Source of the DNA: G965195345 sp965277775
GTDB taxonomy: Bacteria; Pseudomonadota; Gammaproteobacteria; CAKMZV01
NCBI GenBank assembly: GCA_965277775.1
Contig: OZ255843.1
Location: forward strand, 62,001-126,000
DNA length: 64,000 bases
Reading direction: 5' to 3'
Below are positions 34,182-43,525 of this stretch, in pieces (the first letter of the stretch is position 1; each line of letters opens with the position of its first letter). A program made the translations under genes and the position numbers. A model generated the notes under the pieces. It saw only the letters and a program-made list of their open reading frames with translations, did not search any database and was not told where the DNA came from.

Positions 34182-35171
34182 TTAAGTCCCATAAACTCTG
34201 TGGCGGGTGTAATGATCGATGAGGGGGACGCTCAGGTTGCCAATCAGCACGGCAAAGGCCACGGCATCTGGATAATTGCCCCATTCTCTGATGATGAAGA
34301 TGAGCACGCCTACGAGAATACCAAAAACCCATTTGCCTTTGGAGGAAGTGGCACAGCTGACGGGGTCGGTGGCGATGATAAATGCGCCGATCATGGTTGC
34401 ACCATGGAACAAATGCCACCAAGGTGGGACGTGCTCTAATGGGTTGATCAGCCAAAACACGCCTGAAATGATGAGCAAGGTCAGTAATACGGCCGTGGGG
34501 ACTTGCCAAGCAGCAATGCGTAAGGCAACTAGCATGATGCCACAAATGGCAAATATCACATTGAACCAGTGCCAAAATGACTGTCCCCATTGGCTGAATG
34601 CGTGTTGATCAGCAAGGGCGTTGATGGGTTCTCGGCGATTGTGCATCAAATCGAGTGGTGAGGCGCTGGAGATGTTAATGGAAGATTGATGCTGGAATAT
34701 GTAGTTTAAAGCCTGATGGAGGTCAACATGGTGTCCCCATTGGCTAAATTCTGGCCACAAGCTCAAAGCTGCTGGGTAGGAGATCAAAACGACGGCATAG
34801 CCGAACATGGCAGGATTGAATGGGTTATAGCCCAAGCCACCAAATAAGTGCTTGGCAATGACAACGGCAAAGAAGATGGCTGTGACGGCAACCCACCAAG
34901 GGGCATAGGGCGGAATGCAAAAGGCCAATGCTAATGCAGTAATTAAGACGCTGTAATCGGTTATAAACAGGCGAATAGGGCGATTGCGCAGTTTCAGCAT
35001 GAGCAATTCAAATAAATAGGCGAAACAAACCACCAGCAAGGTTTGAATGATGACACCCAAGCCAAAGACCGTGTAATAAGCGAGCCACGCTGGCACCAAT
35101 GCCAGCACAACCATCAACATGGTGCGTCTGACGGATGGCGCGTTATGAATGAATGGGGCGTGTTGGCTCAT
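34182..35171 (-). CDS. rsxD: Electron transport complex subunit RsxD/RnfD
   Basis: A 329-residue membrane subunit of the NqrB/RnfD family, with about nine hydrophobic helices. Conserved features are the N-terminal HAPFIHNAPSVRRTM, the LFGGLGYNPFNPAMFGYA motif and the C-terminal GAFIIATDPVS. FMN is normally attached to Thr of SGATPL. Here the motif is S168-S-A-S171-P-L, so both the Gly and the acceptor Thr are changed, to Ser in each case. It overlaps rsxC by ATGA and is 3 bases from rsxG. Confidence 0.92.
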   Translation of the reverse strand: MSQHAPFIHNAPSVRRTMLMVVLALVPAWLAYYTVFGLGVIIQTLLVVCFAYLFELLMLKLRNRPIRLFITDYSVLITALALAFCIPPYAPWWVAVTAIFFAVVIAKHLFGGLGYNPFNPAMFGYAVVLISYPAALSLWPEFSQWGHHVDLHQALNYIFQHQSSINISSASPLDLMHNRREPINALADQHAFSQWGQSFWHWFNVIFAICGIMLVALRIAAWQVPTAVLLTLLIISGVFWLINPLEHVPPWWHLFHGATMIGAFIIATDPVSCATSSKGKWVFGILVGVLIFIIREWGNYPDAVAFAVLIGNLSVPLIDHYTRHRVYGT

Positions 35172-36778
35172 GACTTGTTTTGGTTTTCACCATTGGTTTT
35201 TTGCATTTTGCGTTGCTTTGCCAGTTGTTTGGCACGTTGCTGGGCTTTTAAAACGGCTTGCTTTTTCAATGCTTTAAGGTCATCAGGGTTTTGCTCTTTG
35301 TTCTCATTGGCCAACATGGCTTTGGCTGCTTGCCTTTTGGCTTGCAAGCGTTGCTCACGTTCTTGAATTTCTTGTTCAATGCGTTTTTCCCGCTGTTCAT
35401 AGCGATTTTGGGTGTATTGCGCCAGTGATGTGGTGTTGTTCGTGTCTCTGATGTGCTTCTTGGCTGATTTGTAATATTGCACCAATGGAATGTTACTGGG
35501 ACAGACGTAGGCGCAACAACCGCATTCTATGCAATCAAAGAGGTTGAGTTCGGCCATTTTCTTTTCATTCATTACTTGAGAAAAATAAAATAACTCTTGT
35601 GGTAACAAATAAATAGGGCAAACTTCTTCACAAGCGCCACAGCGAATACAAGGGCTTTGTTCGGCGGATTTTTTGTGGCTAAATAGCATCAAACCGATGG
35701 TGGTTTGCTGGATTGGTGCGCTGTGATCGTCTAATGGTTGTCCCATCATCGGTCCGCCTTCGACGATTGTGCTGTCTTTTTGGATATCGTAGCCCAGTTG
35801 TTGTAAGAGATTTTGAATGAGTGTGCCGATATAGACACGATAATTGTTAATTTGCATGCTATGTGCATCGAAAATGCTGATAACACGTTGAGATAGTATT
35901 TTATTCTGCCAGAGCGTCTCCCACACGGCAAAACACGTTGAAACATTGAACACAACCTTGTTAATATCGCTGATATAGTGCTTTGATGGGACTTCTAAAT
36001 CAAATAAAACCTGACTGATGGTTTTTTCACTACCAGTGGGGTAAATAACTGGAATTGCTTCAATTATTATTTCAATATCAATTTTATTATTAAGTATTTC
36101 AATGACCTTATGCAATTGTTCTATGCCATCGCCATAGGTTTGATTGATCAAAATAATCAGTCGGTTGATGTCGCTACATTTTGCCAAGGCGAGTGCGCCT
36201 AAAATGATTTCGGTCGAGTGGGCCAATACCAAACTTTCATCGCAACGCACAAAGGGTTCGCATTCTGTTGCGTTGACCACGAGTGTATCGGCATTTTGCG
36301 CCAATTTCAGCTTTTTAGTGGTCTGAAAGCCAGCACCACCTTGCCCAACAACACCTGCTTGCTCAATGGCTTGCAATAAGGCCTCGGGCGATAGGGTTAA
36401 GGGATCGCTTGAGGCAGGCTTGGGTGAGGGCGGTTGAGCTTGCGCGACTTTAATGCTGAGTACCCACTGCGCATTTTTTTGATAAATGGATTGAATCTGA
36501 CCGGCAATGGGGCTTAATAGATTTGGGTGTTGCTCTAAAGCGTCCGATTGCAGCACTTGTCCTGGTTGAACGTGTTCGTCAACGGCCACATGCAAGGTAA
36601 ACGAAAAGCCTACTTTGATGAAAAGCTCAATGTATTCAGGCATTGGCGCCTGAATGATGTCCGTATTGGGACTCAATCGGGCCATGTTAAAGCCTTTTAA
36701 ATGCTGATAATCAATTTTGTTTTGTTGAAATCCTTTATCGAAGAGCAGGCGGGTGATAGGCATTAGAAGGGCTTTCAT
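35168..36778 (-). CDS. rsxC: Electron transport complex subunit RsxC/RnfC
   Basis: A 536-residue cytoplasmic subunit, the NADH/ferredoxin entry point of the Rnf/Rsx complex. The nucleotide/FMN motif GVVGQGGAGFQTTKK is at 142-156. Two 4Fe-4S clusters are bound by Cys377-380-383-387 and Cys416-419-422-426. The last ~90 residues are a Lys/Gln/Glu-rich coiled coil, as in other gammaproteobacterial RsxC but shorter than the E. coli repeat (740 residues overall). Confidence 0.94.
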   Translation of the reverse strand: MKALLMPITRLLFDKGFQQNKIDYQHLKGFNMARLSPNTDIIQAPMPEYIELFIKVGFSFTLHVAVDEHVQPGQVLQSDALEQHPNLLSPIAGQIQSIYQKNAQWVLSIKVAQAQPPSPKPASSDPLTLSPEALLQAIEQAGVVGQGGAGFQTTKKLKLAQNADTLVVNATECEPFVRCDESLVLAHSTEIILGALALAKCSDINRLIILINQTYGDGIEQLHKVIEILNNKIDIEIIIEAIPVIYPTGSEKTISQVLFDLEVPSKHYISDINKVVFNVSTCFAVWETLWQNKILSQRVISIFDAHSMQINNYRVYIGTLIQNLLQQLGYDIQKDSTIVEGGPMMGQPLDDHSAPIQQTTIGLMLFSHKKSAEQSPCIRCGACEEVCPIYLLPQELFYFSQVMNEKKMAELNLFDCIECGCCAYVCPSNIPLVQYYKSAKKHIRDTNNTTSLAQYTQNRYEQREKRIEQEIQEREQRLQAKRQAAKAMLANENKEQNPDDLKALKKQAVLKAQQRAKQLAKQRKMQKTNGENQNKS

Positions 36779-37329
36779 TGTGTAGAACCCAGCATTTCAA
36801 CGGACTTATGGATGACCATATAACGATCAACCAAGGTTTTGCGTTCTGCGACGGTAATAATATCAATGCAGTCCACAGGGCATACGGGCACACACAAACG
36901 ACAACCCGTACACTCAGATTCAATGACCGAGTGCATGAGTTTGGTGGCGCCGATTATGGCATCGACTGGGCACGCTTTAATACAGATAACGCAGCCAATG
37001 CATCGTTCTTCATCAATGATGGCAACAACGGGCTCTTCATCGCCTTTATCGGCCAATTCTAAGGGTTCTCTGTTGAGTAAATCCGCCAAGGCAATGATGG
37101 TTTCAGTGCCACCAGGCGGACACAGGTTGATTTCTGCTTCACCACTCGCAATGGCTTTGGCATAGGGCTTACAGCCAGGGTAACCACATTGTGCGCATTG
37201 CGTTTGGGGCAATAGTTCATTGATTTGATTGACCAAGGGGTCATCGTTGGATTTAAACTTGTAGGCGACAAAACTGAGCATGATGCCAATGATGATAGCC
37301 AGCAGGATCAAAAATAGGATGCTACTCAT
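36775..37329 (-). CDS. rsxB: Electron transport complex subunit RsxB/RnfB
   Basis: A 184-residue iron-sulfur protein. It has one N-terminal membrane anchor (about 4-23), a C-x2-C-x4-C-x16-C cluster (Cys45, 48, 53, 70) in CAQCGYPGCKPYAKAI, and two ferredoxin clusters, CIGCVICIKACP and CTGCRLCVPVCP. RsxB passes electrons toward the membrane centre. ATGA overlaps join it to rsxA and rsxC. Confidence 0.95.
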   Translation of the reverse strand: MSSILFLILLAIIIGIMLSFVAYKFKSNDDPLVNQINELLPQTQCAQCGYPGCKPYAKAIASGEAEINLCPPGGTETIIALADLLNREPLELADKGDEEPVVAIIDEERCIGCVICIKACPVDAIIGATKLMHSVIESECTGCRLCVPVCPVDCIDIITVAERKTLVDRYMVIHKSVEMLGSTQ

Positions 37330-37898
37330 GCCAAGCCTGCAAAACCCATAAATGCGATGGCCATCATCCCTGCGGCAATGAAGATTATGGCATTGCCTTT
37401 AAAGGGGGCGGGGACATCGGCGGCCTCGATACGCTCACGCATGCCAGCAAATAACACCATGACCAAAGTAAATCCTATGGCAGCGCCTAAGCCGTATAAA
37501 GCGGATTCAAGGATGCTTTCGGCTTTGTTGGCATTGAGTAAGGCCACGCCCAAGACAGCGCAGTTCGTGGTGATCAAAGGCAAATAAATGCCTAACATTT
37601 GATATAACACGGGATTGCTTTTGTACATGATGATTTCAATGACGCTGACGGTTGCGGCAATGATAACGATAAAGCTGATGGTGCGTAAATAGGTGATTTC
37701 TAAAGGGATGAGCAAATACTGATAAACCACATAGCTGATGACCGCAGAGAGGGTGAGCACAAAGGTTGTTGCCAGCCCCATGCCGATGGCAGCTTCTGGT
37801 TTTTTGGAAACCCCCATAAATGGGCACAATCCCAAAAATTGTGTGAGCACATAATTATTAACCAATACGGTACTCAGGAGTATGAGTGCAAATTCCAA
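37326..37898 (-). CDS. rsxA: Electron transport complex subunit RsxA/RnfA
   Basis: A 190-residue six-helix membrane subunit, inverted relative of RsxE. Conserved segments are VNNYVLTQFLGLCPFMGVSK near the N-terminus and LGIYLPLITTNCAVLGVALL in the middle, each with a cysteine placed to hold the intramembrane Fe-S centre. It follows metG by 13 bases; metG and rsxABCDGE-nth probably form one transcript. Rnf/Rsx couples ferredoxin-NADH exchange to ion movement, or keeps SoxR reduced in E. coli. Confidence 0.95.
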   Translation of the reverse strand: MEFALILLSTVLVNNYVLTQFLGLCPFMGVSKKPEAAIGMGLATTFVLTLSAVISYVVYQYLLIPLEITYLRTISFIVIIAATVSVIEIIMYKSNPVLYQMLGIYLPLITTNCAVLGVALLNANKAESILESALYGLGAAIGFTLVMVLFAGMRERIEAADVPAPFKGNAIIFIAAGMMAIAFMGFAGLA

Positions 37899-37911
37899 AG
37901 CGATACTCTGT

Positions 37912-39927
37912 TTATTGAATTTTTAAGCCAGCGGCCACACCAGATTTTTGTTGATCAGGGGTGAGTATCCATAAGTCATTGTCGTTTGAATCCGCCGCAG
38001 ACAATACCATACCCTCAGAGATCCCAAATTTCATTTTACGCGGTTTTAAGTTGGCCACATACATCACGTGCCGTCCAATCAGGTCTTTGGCTTGATAATG
38101 CTTCTGAATGCCCGAAAAAACAGTCTTTTGGCCTAATTCACCGACAGATAGCGTCAATTGTATTAATTTGTTTGAGCCTTCAACATTTTGTGCATCGAGG
38201 ATTTCAGCCACCCTAAAGTCGCACTTGTCAAATTCATCAATGGTGATCTCATTGGTCTCGACGGTGGGCGCTTCTTCCTCGGTTGATGCGTTCATCAGTT
38301 GCGATAATGTATTTGGTTCTATGCGAGCAGCCAAGGGTTTAAAAATGTTTATCACGTGACCTTCGGCGAGAGGTTTGTCAATGTCGGCAAAACTTAGGTT
38401 GTTGCAATTTAGAAATGCTTCGGCACCTTTGCTCAGTTGTGGCAGCACTGGTTTTAGATAAATCACCAACAGATAGAAGCAGTGAATGGCTTGGCTGGTG
38501 GTTTGATGCAATTGTAGCGCCAAATTAGCGTCTTTCAGCATTGCCCAAGGTTTGTGTTGATCGATGTATTGATTGGCCAAATCGGCCAATTTCATGATGC
38601 GTCTAATAACATCGGCAGTATCGCATTGCTCATAAGACTGCAAAATCGCTGGTTTTTCATTGATAAAGGTCTGCATTAAGACAGTTTCATGCGCTGGCAG
38701 TAGTTTACCTTCGTTGTATTTGGTGATGAATTTGGCACTGCGACTGGCAATGTTGACGAATTTGCCAATGATGTCTGAGTTGATTTTCTGCATGAAATCG
38801 TCCAAATTCAAATCCAAATCTTCAAATTTACCACTCAGTTTTGACGCAAAGTAATAACGCAAGTAGTCGGATCTAAACTGCTTCAAATAGGTTTCTGCCT
38901 TAATAAAGGTGCCACGAGATTTGGACATTTTCTGACCGTTGATGGTGAGAAAGCCATGGGTGTGAATCTTGGTCGGTAATCGATGCCCCGTGGCTTTTAG
39001 AATGGCGGGCCAAAATAGCGCGTGGAAGTTAACGATGTCTTTGCCAATGAAATGATGGAGTTCTGTTTGGCTGTCTGCTTGCCACCAAGCATCAAAGTCC
39101 ATCCCGTTTTTATCGCAGAAATGCTTGAAGCTGGCCATATAACCCACGGGCGCATCCAACCAAACATAGAAGTATTTTTTGCCATCGGTGCCAGGGATGG
39201 TAAAGCCAAAGTAGGGCGCATCCCGCGTAATGTCCCATTTTTTCAGGCCTGCATCGAACCATTCATTGAGTTTATTAGACATTTCTGCTCTGAGCACACC
39301 ATCGGTGGTCCATTTTTTCAGAAAGGTTTCAAACTGTGGTAAATCAAAGAAGTAGTGCAGGGACGGCCGAAAAACTGGCTTGGTGCCTGAGATCACCGAC
39401 ACAGGATCAATCAATTCATTGGAGTCATAGGTGGCACCACAGTTTTCACAATTATCGCCGTATTGGTCGGGTGTTTGACACTTAGGGCAGGTGCCTTTGA
39501 TGTAGCGATCGGGTAAAAACAGTTTTTCTTGTTCATCGTACGCTTGCTCAATGGACTCAGAGATTATGCAACCCGCCTTTTGAGTGGCCAAATAAAGCGA
39601 TTCTGAATAGTATCGATTCTCTTCAGAATGGGTGCTGTGATATTGGTCAAATTCAATGTCAAAAGCGGCAAAATCTTTCTCATGGGATTGCTTGACTTCT
39701 TCAATCAATTGTTCAGGTGTGATATTTAAATCCTTTGCTTTCAACATGATAGCCGTGCCGTGCGCATCGTCAGCGCAAATGTAATAACACTCATGGCCAT
39801 TCATTTTTTGAGTTCGAACCCAGACGTCTGTTTGGATATATTCGACCATATGACCCAAGTGAAGGGGGCCATTGGCATAGGGCAGAGCACTGGTGACAAG
39901 AATTTTTCGTGACATACTTTTACACAT
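37912..39927 (-). CDS. metG: Methionyl-tRNA synthetase
   Basis: A 671-residue class I synthetase with the HIGH-type motif HLGH (23-26), a zinc knuckle (Cys147, 150, 160, 163), KMSKS (333-337), a helical anticodon-binding domain with the conserved Trp in HKPWAM, and a C-terminal tRNA-binding OB-fold (from about 565, CDFRVAEILDAQNVEGSNKL). This is the E. coli-like dimeric type. The start may be Met5 (39915), which gives the standard MSRKILVTSALPYANG. A TATAAT lies about 20 bases before the first ATG. Confidence 0.95.
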   Translation of the reverse strand: MCKSMSRKILVTSALPYANGPLHLGHMVEYIQTDVWVRTQKMNGHECYYICADDAHGTAIMLKAKDLNITPEQLIEEVKQSHEKDFAAFDIEFDQYHSTHSEENRYYSESLYLATQKAGCIISESIEQAYDEQEKLFLPDRYIKGTCPKCQTPDQYGDNCENCGATYDSNELIDPVSVISGTKPVFRPSLHYFFDLPQFETFLKKWTTDGVLRAEMSNKLNEWFDAGLKKWDITRDAPYFGFTIPGTDGKKYFYVWLDAPVGYMASFKHFCDKNGMDFDAWWQADSQTELHHFIGKDIVNFHALFWPAILKATGHRLPTKIHTHGFLTINGQKMSKSRGTFIKAETYLKQFRSDYLRYYFASKLSGKFEDLDLNLDDFMQKINSDIIGKFVNIASRSAKFITKYNEGKLLPAHETVLMQTFINEKPAILQSYEQCDTADVIRRIMKLADLANQYIDQHKPWAMLKDANLALQLHQTTSQAIHCFYLLVIYLKPVLPQLSKGAEAFLNCNNLSFADIDKPLAEGHVINIFKPLAARIEPNTLSQLMNASTEEEAPTVETNEITIDEFDKCDFRVAEILDAQNVEGSNKLIQLTLSVGELGQKTVFSGIQKHYQAKDLIGRHVMYVANLKPRKMKFGISEGMVLSAADSNDNDLWILTPDQQKSGVAAGLKIQ

Positions 39928-40027
39928 TGATTTAATCGCTTTATTATAATTGATTTGACGTATTGTTTTCGCCTAGCAAGCAGGGATGGAAAAAGCGTCC
40001 CACATAGCACACCGTGTTCAATGATAG

Positions 40028-40033
40028 TATAAT
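40028..40033 (+). promoter_or_regulatory. -10 box deciding the plsC start
   Basis: TATAAT followed by GCC. It lies inside the longest plsC frame, so two upstream ATGs (40014, 40032) would not be on the transcript. The next in-frame ATG, at 40050, is about 10 bases from the expected start site. Confidence 0.45.
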
Positions 40034-40049
40034 GCCATCCATCCCTACC

Positions 40050-40760
40050 ATGACCTCAATACTTTACTATTTATTGCAGTTTATACTAACCATAGTCTAT
40101 GGCACGCTTGCCATTTTCTTGGTTCCTCTGTCGGTTTATCGTCGATATCAAATCATTCGCAGTTGGGCACAAATCAATCTGTGGTTGCTCAAAAAACTTT
40201 GTGGTCTGGATTATCAAATTCAGGGCTTAGAAAACCTGCCAAAAGGCCAGGGCTATATCATCGTCATCAATCACCAATCAGCCTGGGAAACCTTAATCTT
40301 ACAGAAGATCTTTGATTGGATTGTTTTTGTGCTAAAGCGAGAGTTGTTGTGGATACCCTTCTTCGGTTTTGGTATGGCGGTATGCTGGCCCATTGCCCTC
40401 AACCGCAAAGAACGTAAACAAGCATTAAGGCATCTAAACAAACAGGGTCGGTTGAGGTTAGAGGCGGGGGCGGACATTGTGATTTATCCAGAAGGCACGC
40501 GCCAACCTGTCGATAAAATGGGCAAATTCAATGTGGGTGCAGCGCATTTGGCGGTGAAAACCCAGACGCCTATCATTCCCATTGCGCATAATGCGGGCTT
40601 GTTTTGGCCCAAAAACAGCATCTTTAAAAAATCAGGATGCATTGAAGTGGTTATTGGCGCGCCCATCTATCCAGAAGCGCTCAGTGTCAGAGCTTTGAAT
40701 GAAAATGTAGAAAACTGGATCAAAGGCACCTTACAAACCTTGCCCCCAAAACGGATTTAA
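40050..40760 (+). CDS. plsC: 1-acyl-sn-glycerol-3-phosphate acyltransferase
   Basis: A membrane-bound acyltransferase of about 236 residues that makes phosphatidic acid from lysophosphatidic acid. The catalytic motif is NHQSAWE, the H-x4-E variant usual in this subgroup instead of H-x4-D, and the glycerol-phosphate site is YPEGTRQPVDKMGKFNVGA. There are one or two N-terminal membrane segments. The start at 40050 is chosen from the promoter; earlier ATGs at 40014 and 40032 would add 12 or 6 residues. The M48 protease gene begins 2 bases after the stop. Confidence 0.87.
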   Translation: MTSILYYLLQFILTIVYGTLAIFLVPLSVYRRYQIIRSWAQINLWLLKKLCGLDYQIQGLENLPKGQGYIIVINHQSAWETLILQKIFDWIVFVLKRELLWIPFFGFGMAVCWPIALNRKERKQALRHLNKQGRLRLEAGADIVIYPEGTRQPVDKMGKFNVGAAHLAVKTQTPIIPIAHNAGLFWPKNSIFKKSGCIEVVIGAPIYPEALSVRALNENVENWIKGTLQTLPPKRI

Positions 40761-40762
40761 CT

Positions 40763-42001
40763 ATGTCATTTGCAACTCTTTTCCTGCTGCTATTAATCGT
40801 CAAATCAGTGTTACTGATCTATTTGTCTTGGCGCCAAGAACGCTCGGCCATTGCACATAAAAGCACCGTGCCTGAGGCTTTTCAAGCGCAAATTTCCTTG
40901 GATGATCATCAAAAAGCGGCGGACTATACTGCGGCCAAACAGCAGTTAAGCCGGTTATCGATCGTGATCGACAGTGCCTTACTCTGCTTGTGGCTTATTG
41001 CAGGGGGTTTGGCGTGGTTAGATGCAACCTTGCTGACTTATTTGGGCGATGCAGGCATGATTGTTAAGGGAGTGACAGTGATTGGCGTATTTGCCATCAT
41101 CAACGCCATTTTGGGCTTGCCTTTGTCCTTGTATGTGACCTTCGTGCTCGAGGAACGATTCGGTTTTAACCGAACCACCCTCAAAATCTATCTCGTTGAC
41201 TTGCTCAAGTCCACCTTGCTTGGCACGATTTTAGGCGGGAGCATTTTGGTGCTGGTGTTGTGGCTGATGGCACAATTTCATGATACTTTGTGGTGGGTCT
41301 GGGTGTGGGGCGCCATGGTGCTCTTTAATCTCATTGTGATGGCCATTTACCCACGCTACTTAGCGCCGATTTTCAATAAATTCACACCATTGGAAGCGGG
41401 TGAATTGAAAGACACAGTCGCCAACTTGCTCAAACGTTGTGGTTTTAATGCCGAAGCCGTATTCATCATGGATGGCTCTAAGCGTTCATCTCATGGCAAT
41501 GCGTATTTCACGGGCTTAGGCGTCAATAAGCGCGTGGTATTTTTTGACACCCTGATTGAAACCTTAAACAATCAGCAAATCGAGGCGGTATTGGCCCATG
41601 AATTAGGGCATGCTTCTTTGAAACACATTCCCAAAATGATCATCGCCAGCCTGCTGAAGTTATTGGTCGGGCTGTGGATGCTCAGTTTATTGCTGAACGC
41701 CGCTTGGTTTTATGAAGCATTTGGTGTGGCACAAACGCATTACAACGCCTTGCTGTTGTTCATGTTGGTATTGCCTGTGTTCACCTTCTTTTTACAGCCT
41801 CTGAGCAATTTGACCAGCCGTAAGTATGAATTTGAAGCAGACGAATTTGCTAAAAAACACAGTAATTCCGATGATTTAGTCACGGCATTATTGGCCATGT
41901 ATTCCGACAATGCTGCGACCTTAACTCCAGATAAATGGTATTCGGCTTGGCACGATTCACACCCGCCAGCCTCTGAACGAATTACCGCCTTACAGAAATG
42001 A
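40763..42001 (+). CDS. Ste24-like M48 membrane zinc metalloprotease
   Basis: A 412-residue integral membrane peptidase of the M48/CAAX-prenyl protease type. The zinc site is HELGHASLKH, with the third ligand in EFEADEFAKKH. The N-terminal region has several membrane segments and the LEERFGFNRTTLKIYLVDLLK block shared with yeast Ste24. Bacteria lack prenylated CAAX substrates, so it likely works in membrane-protein quality control; the substrate is unknown. Its stop overlaps the sbcB start as ATGA. Confidence 0.88.
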   Translation: MSFATLFLLLLIVKSVLLIYLSWRQERSAIAHKSTVPEAFQAQISLDDHQKAADYTAAKQQLSRLSIVIDSALLCLWLIAGGLAWLDATLLTYLGDAGMIVKGVTVIGVFAIINAILGLPLSLYVTFVLEERFGFNRTTLKIYLVDLLKSTLLGTILGGSILVLVLWLMAQFHDTLWWVWVWGAMVLFNLIVMAIYPRYLAPIFNKFTPLEAGELKDTVANLLKRCGFNAEAVFIMDGSKRSSHGNAYFTGLGVNKRVVFFDTLIETLNNQQIEAVLAHELGHASLKHIPKMIIASLLKLLVGLWMLSLLLNAAWFYEAFGVAQTHYNALLLFMLVLPVFTFFLQPLSNLTSRKYEFEADEFAKKHSNSDDLVTALLAMYSDNAATLTPDKWYSAWHDSHPPASERITALQK

Positions 42002-43497
42002 GCGATTCAATCTTTTGGTATGATTTAGAAACCTTTGGTTCCTACACTATGAATGCGCGCATCGCGCAAATTGCGGGCATTCGCACCGATTTAGATCTCA
42101 ATCCCATTGGCAAACCTTTGAATGTGTTGGTGCGACTGGCTGATGATTGGTTGCCCGACCCTGGATCTTGTGCCATCACTGGCATCACGCCGCAAGATTG
42201 CGCCGAAAAAGGCATTTCAGAGGTTGAGGCATTGCGTATGTTGTATCAGGAGATGGTGCAACCTGGCACCATTGTGGCCGGTTATAACTCGAGTCATTTT
42301 GATGATCGGATTGTTTCGCTCAGCAATTATAGAAACGGTCTGAATCCCTATCCGATTTCATATCAAAACAACAATAAACGCTTGGATTTGCTCAATGTGG
42401 TGCGATTGGTCTATGCCGTTCGTCCACAAGGCATGGAATGGCCGTTGAATGATAAGCAAGTGGTCAGTTTTACCTTGCAAAATTTGGCCAAAGCTAATGG
42501 CATTGCCCAAGATCAAGCGCACGATGCCTTGTGGGACGTTAAAGCGACCATCGATTTGGCGAGAAAGATCAAGTCGGTTCAGCCGAAACTATTCGATTAT
42601 CTTATTGAAAATGTGAACGAGTCTGCTCTGGCCAACAAATTGAATTTGAATTGGAAAAACGGTGATTTGGATGAGTCGCAAGAACCCATCATTTTAAGCA
42701 GTGGCAGAAGTTCTGCTGACAATAAACGGTGTTTTGTCACCTTGCCCTTATGTACGATCAATGGCAATAAGAAACAAATACTGAGTTGGCACCTCAGGCA
42801 AGACCCAGCAGAATTAAACGATCTCAGTGCTGAGCAAATCAAAATACGTATGTTTTCAACCAATGATGTTCTGGCAGAAAAAGGTTTGGAGCGCATTCAA
42901 GCCCCTGTAATTCGCTTAAATCAAGCCCCATCATTTGTGGCAGCCCTACCCCAGTTAGAAAATCCAAAAATGGCGCAATGGTTAAATATCGAGCTTGATG
43001 ATGTTTATGCGCGCATGGACGCGTGGGATAACAATCGTCATATATGGCTGCCTAAGTTGTTAACGGCCCTGATCAGAGACGAATCTTTCGACGCAGACCA
43101 AACCAAAGACGTTGATCTTCAAATTTATAATGGCTTCATCAGTGATGTGGATAGAGCGACCTTTGAAAAGGCGCTCAATATGAGCTGGGAAGACAGCCAA
43201 AAACAAAATTTTGAATTTAGCGAAGGTCGATTGTCGAGGATTTGGGCACGCATCAGAGCGAGAAACGCCTTTCATACCATGAGCGAGGCGGACCAAAGCA
43301 AGTGGAAAATCTTTGTTAAAAGGCAGCTTTTACAAACAGAAAAAGGTCGAACCTCGTGGCACATGTACGATGCTCTGTGCGCACAAATAATGAAAGATCA
43401 TCCGCACCAGAAAGCGGTCATTGAACAGTTGTTGGTGCACGCGCAATATTTAAAAACCACTTACGACTTACCAGAATTTAACGCGCCAGTTGATTAG
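41998..43497 (+). CDS. sbcB: Exodeoxyribonuclease I
   Basis: A 499-residue 3'-5' single-strand DNA exonuclease of the DnaQ/DEDDh superfamily that serves recombination and mismatch repair. The Exo I acid pair is in FWYDLETFG, Exo II in GYNSSHFDDRIV, and Exo III His/Asp in AHDALWDVKATIDLA. The C-terminal SH3-like and helical domains typical of ExoI are present. The usual family block YDYETFG-x-P-x-x-D/x-P reads YDLETFGSYTMNARIAQIAG, a mild divergence. It converges with the pilus cluster. Confidence 0.93.
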   Translation: MSDSIFWYDLETFGSYTMNARIAQIAGIRTDLDLNPIGKPLNVLVRLADDWLPDPGSCAITGITPQDCAEKGISEVEALRMLYQEMVQPGTIVAGYNSSHFDDRIVSLSNYRNGLNPYPISYQNNNKRLDLLNVVRLVYAVRPQGMEWPLNDKQVVSFTLQNLAKANGIAQDQAHDALWDVKATIDLARKIKSVQPKLFDYLIENVNESALANKLNLNWKNGDLDESQEPIILSSGRSSADNKRCFVTLPLCTINGNKKQILSWHLRQDPAELNDLSAEQIKIRMFSTNDVLAEKGLERIQAPVIRLNQAPSFVAALPQLENPKMAQWLNIELDDVYARMDAWDNNRHIWLPKLLTALIRDESFDADQTKDVDLQIYNGFISDVDRATFEKALNMSWEDSQKQNFEFSEGRLSRIWARIRARNAFHTMSEADQSKWKIFVKRQLLQTEKGRTSWHMYDALCAQIMKDHPHQKAVIEQLLVHAQYLKTTYDLPEFNAPVD

Positions 43498-43525
43498 ACG
43501 GCGATAAAACCAGCCCTTAGCAAGC

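Noticed and set aside
33267..34590. Long antisense or shifted frames inside rsxE and rsxD
   Set aside because: They are rich in Arg and His as expected for shadows of membrane-protein codons, and the real genes are unmistakable.
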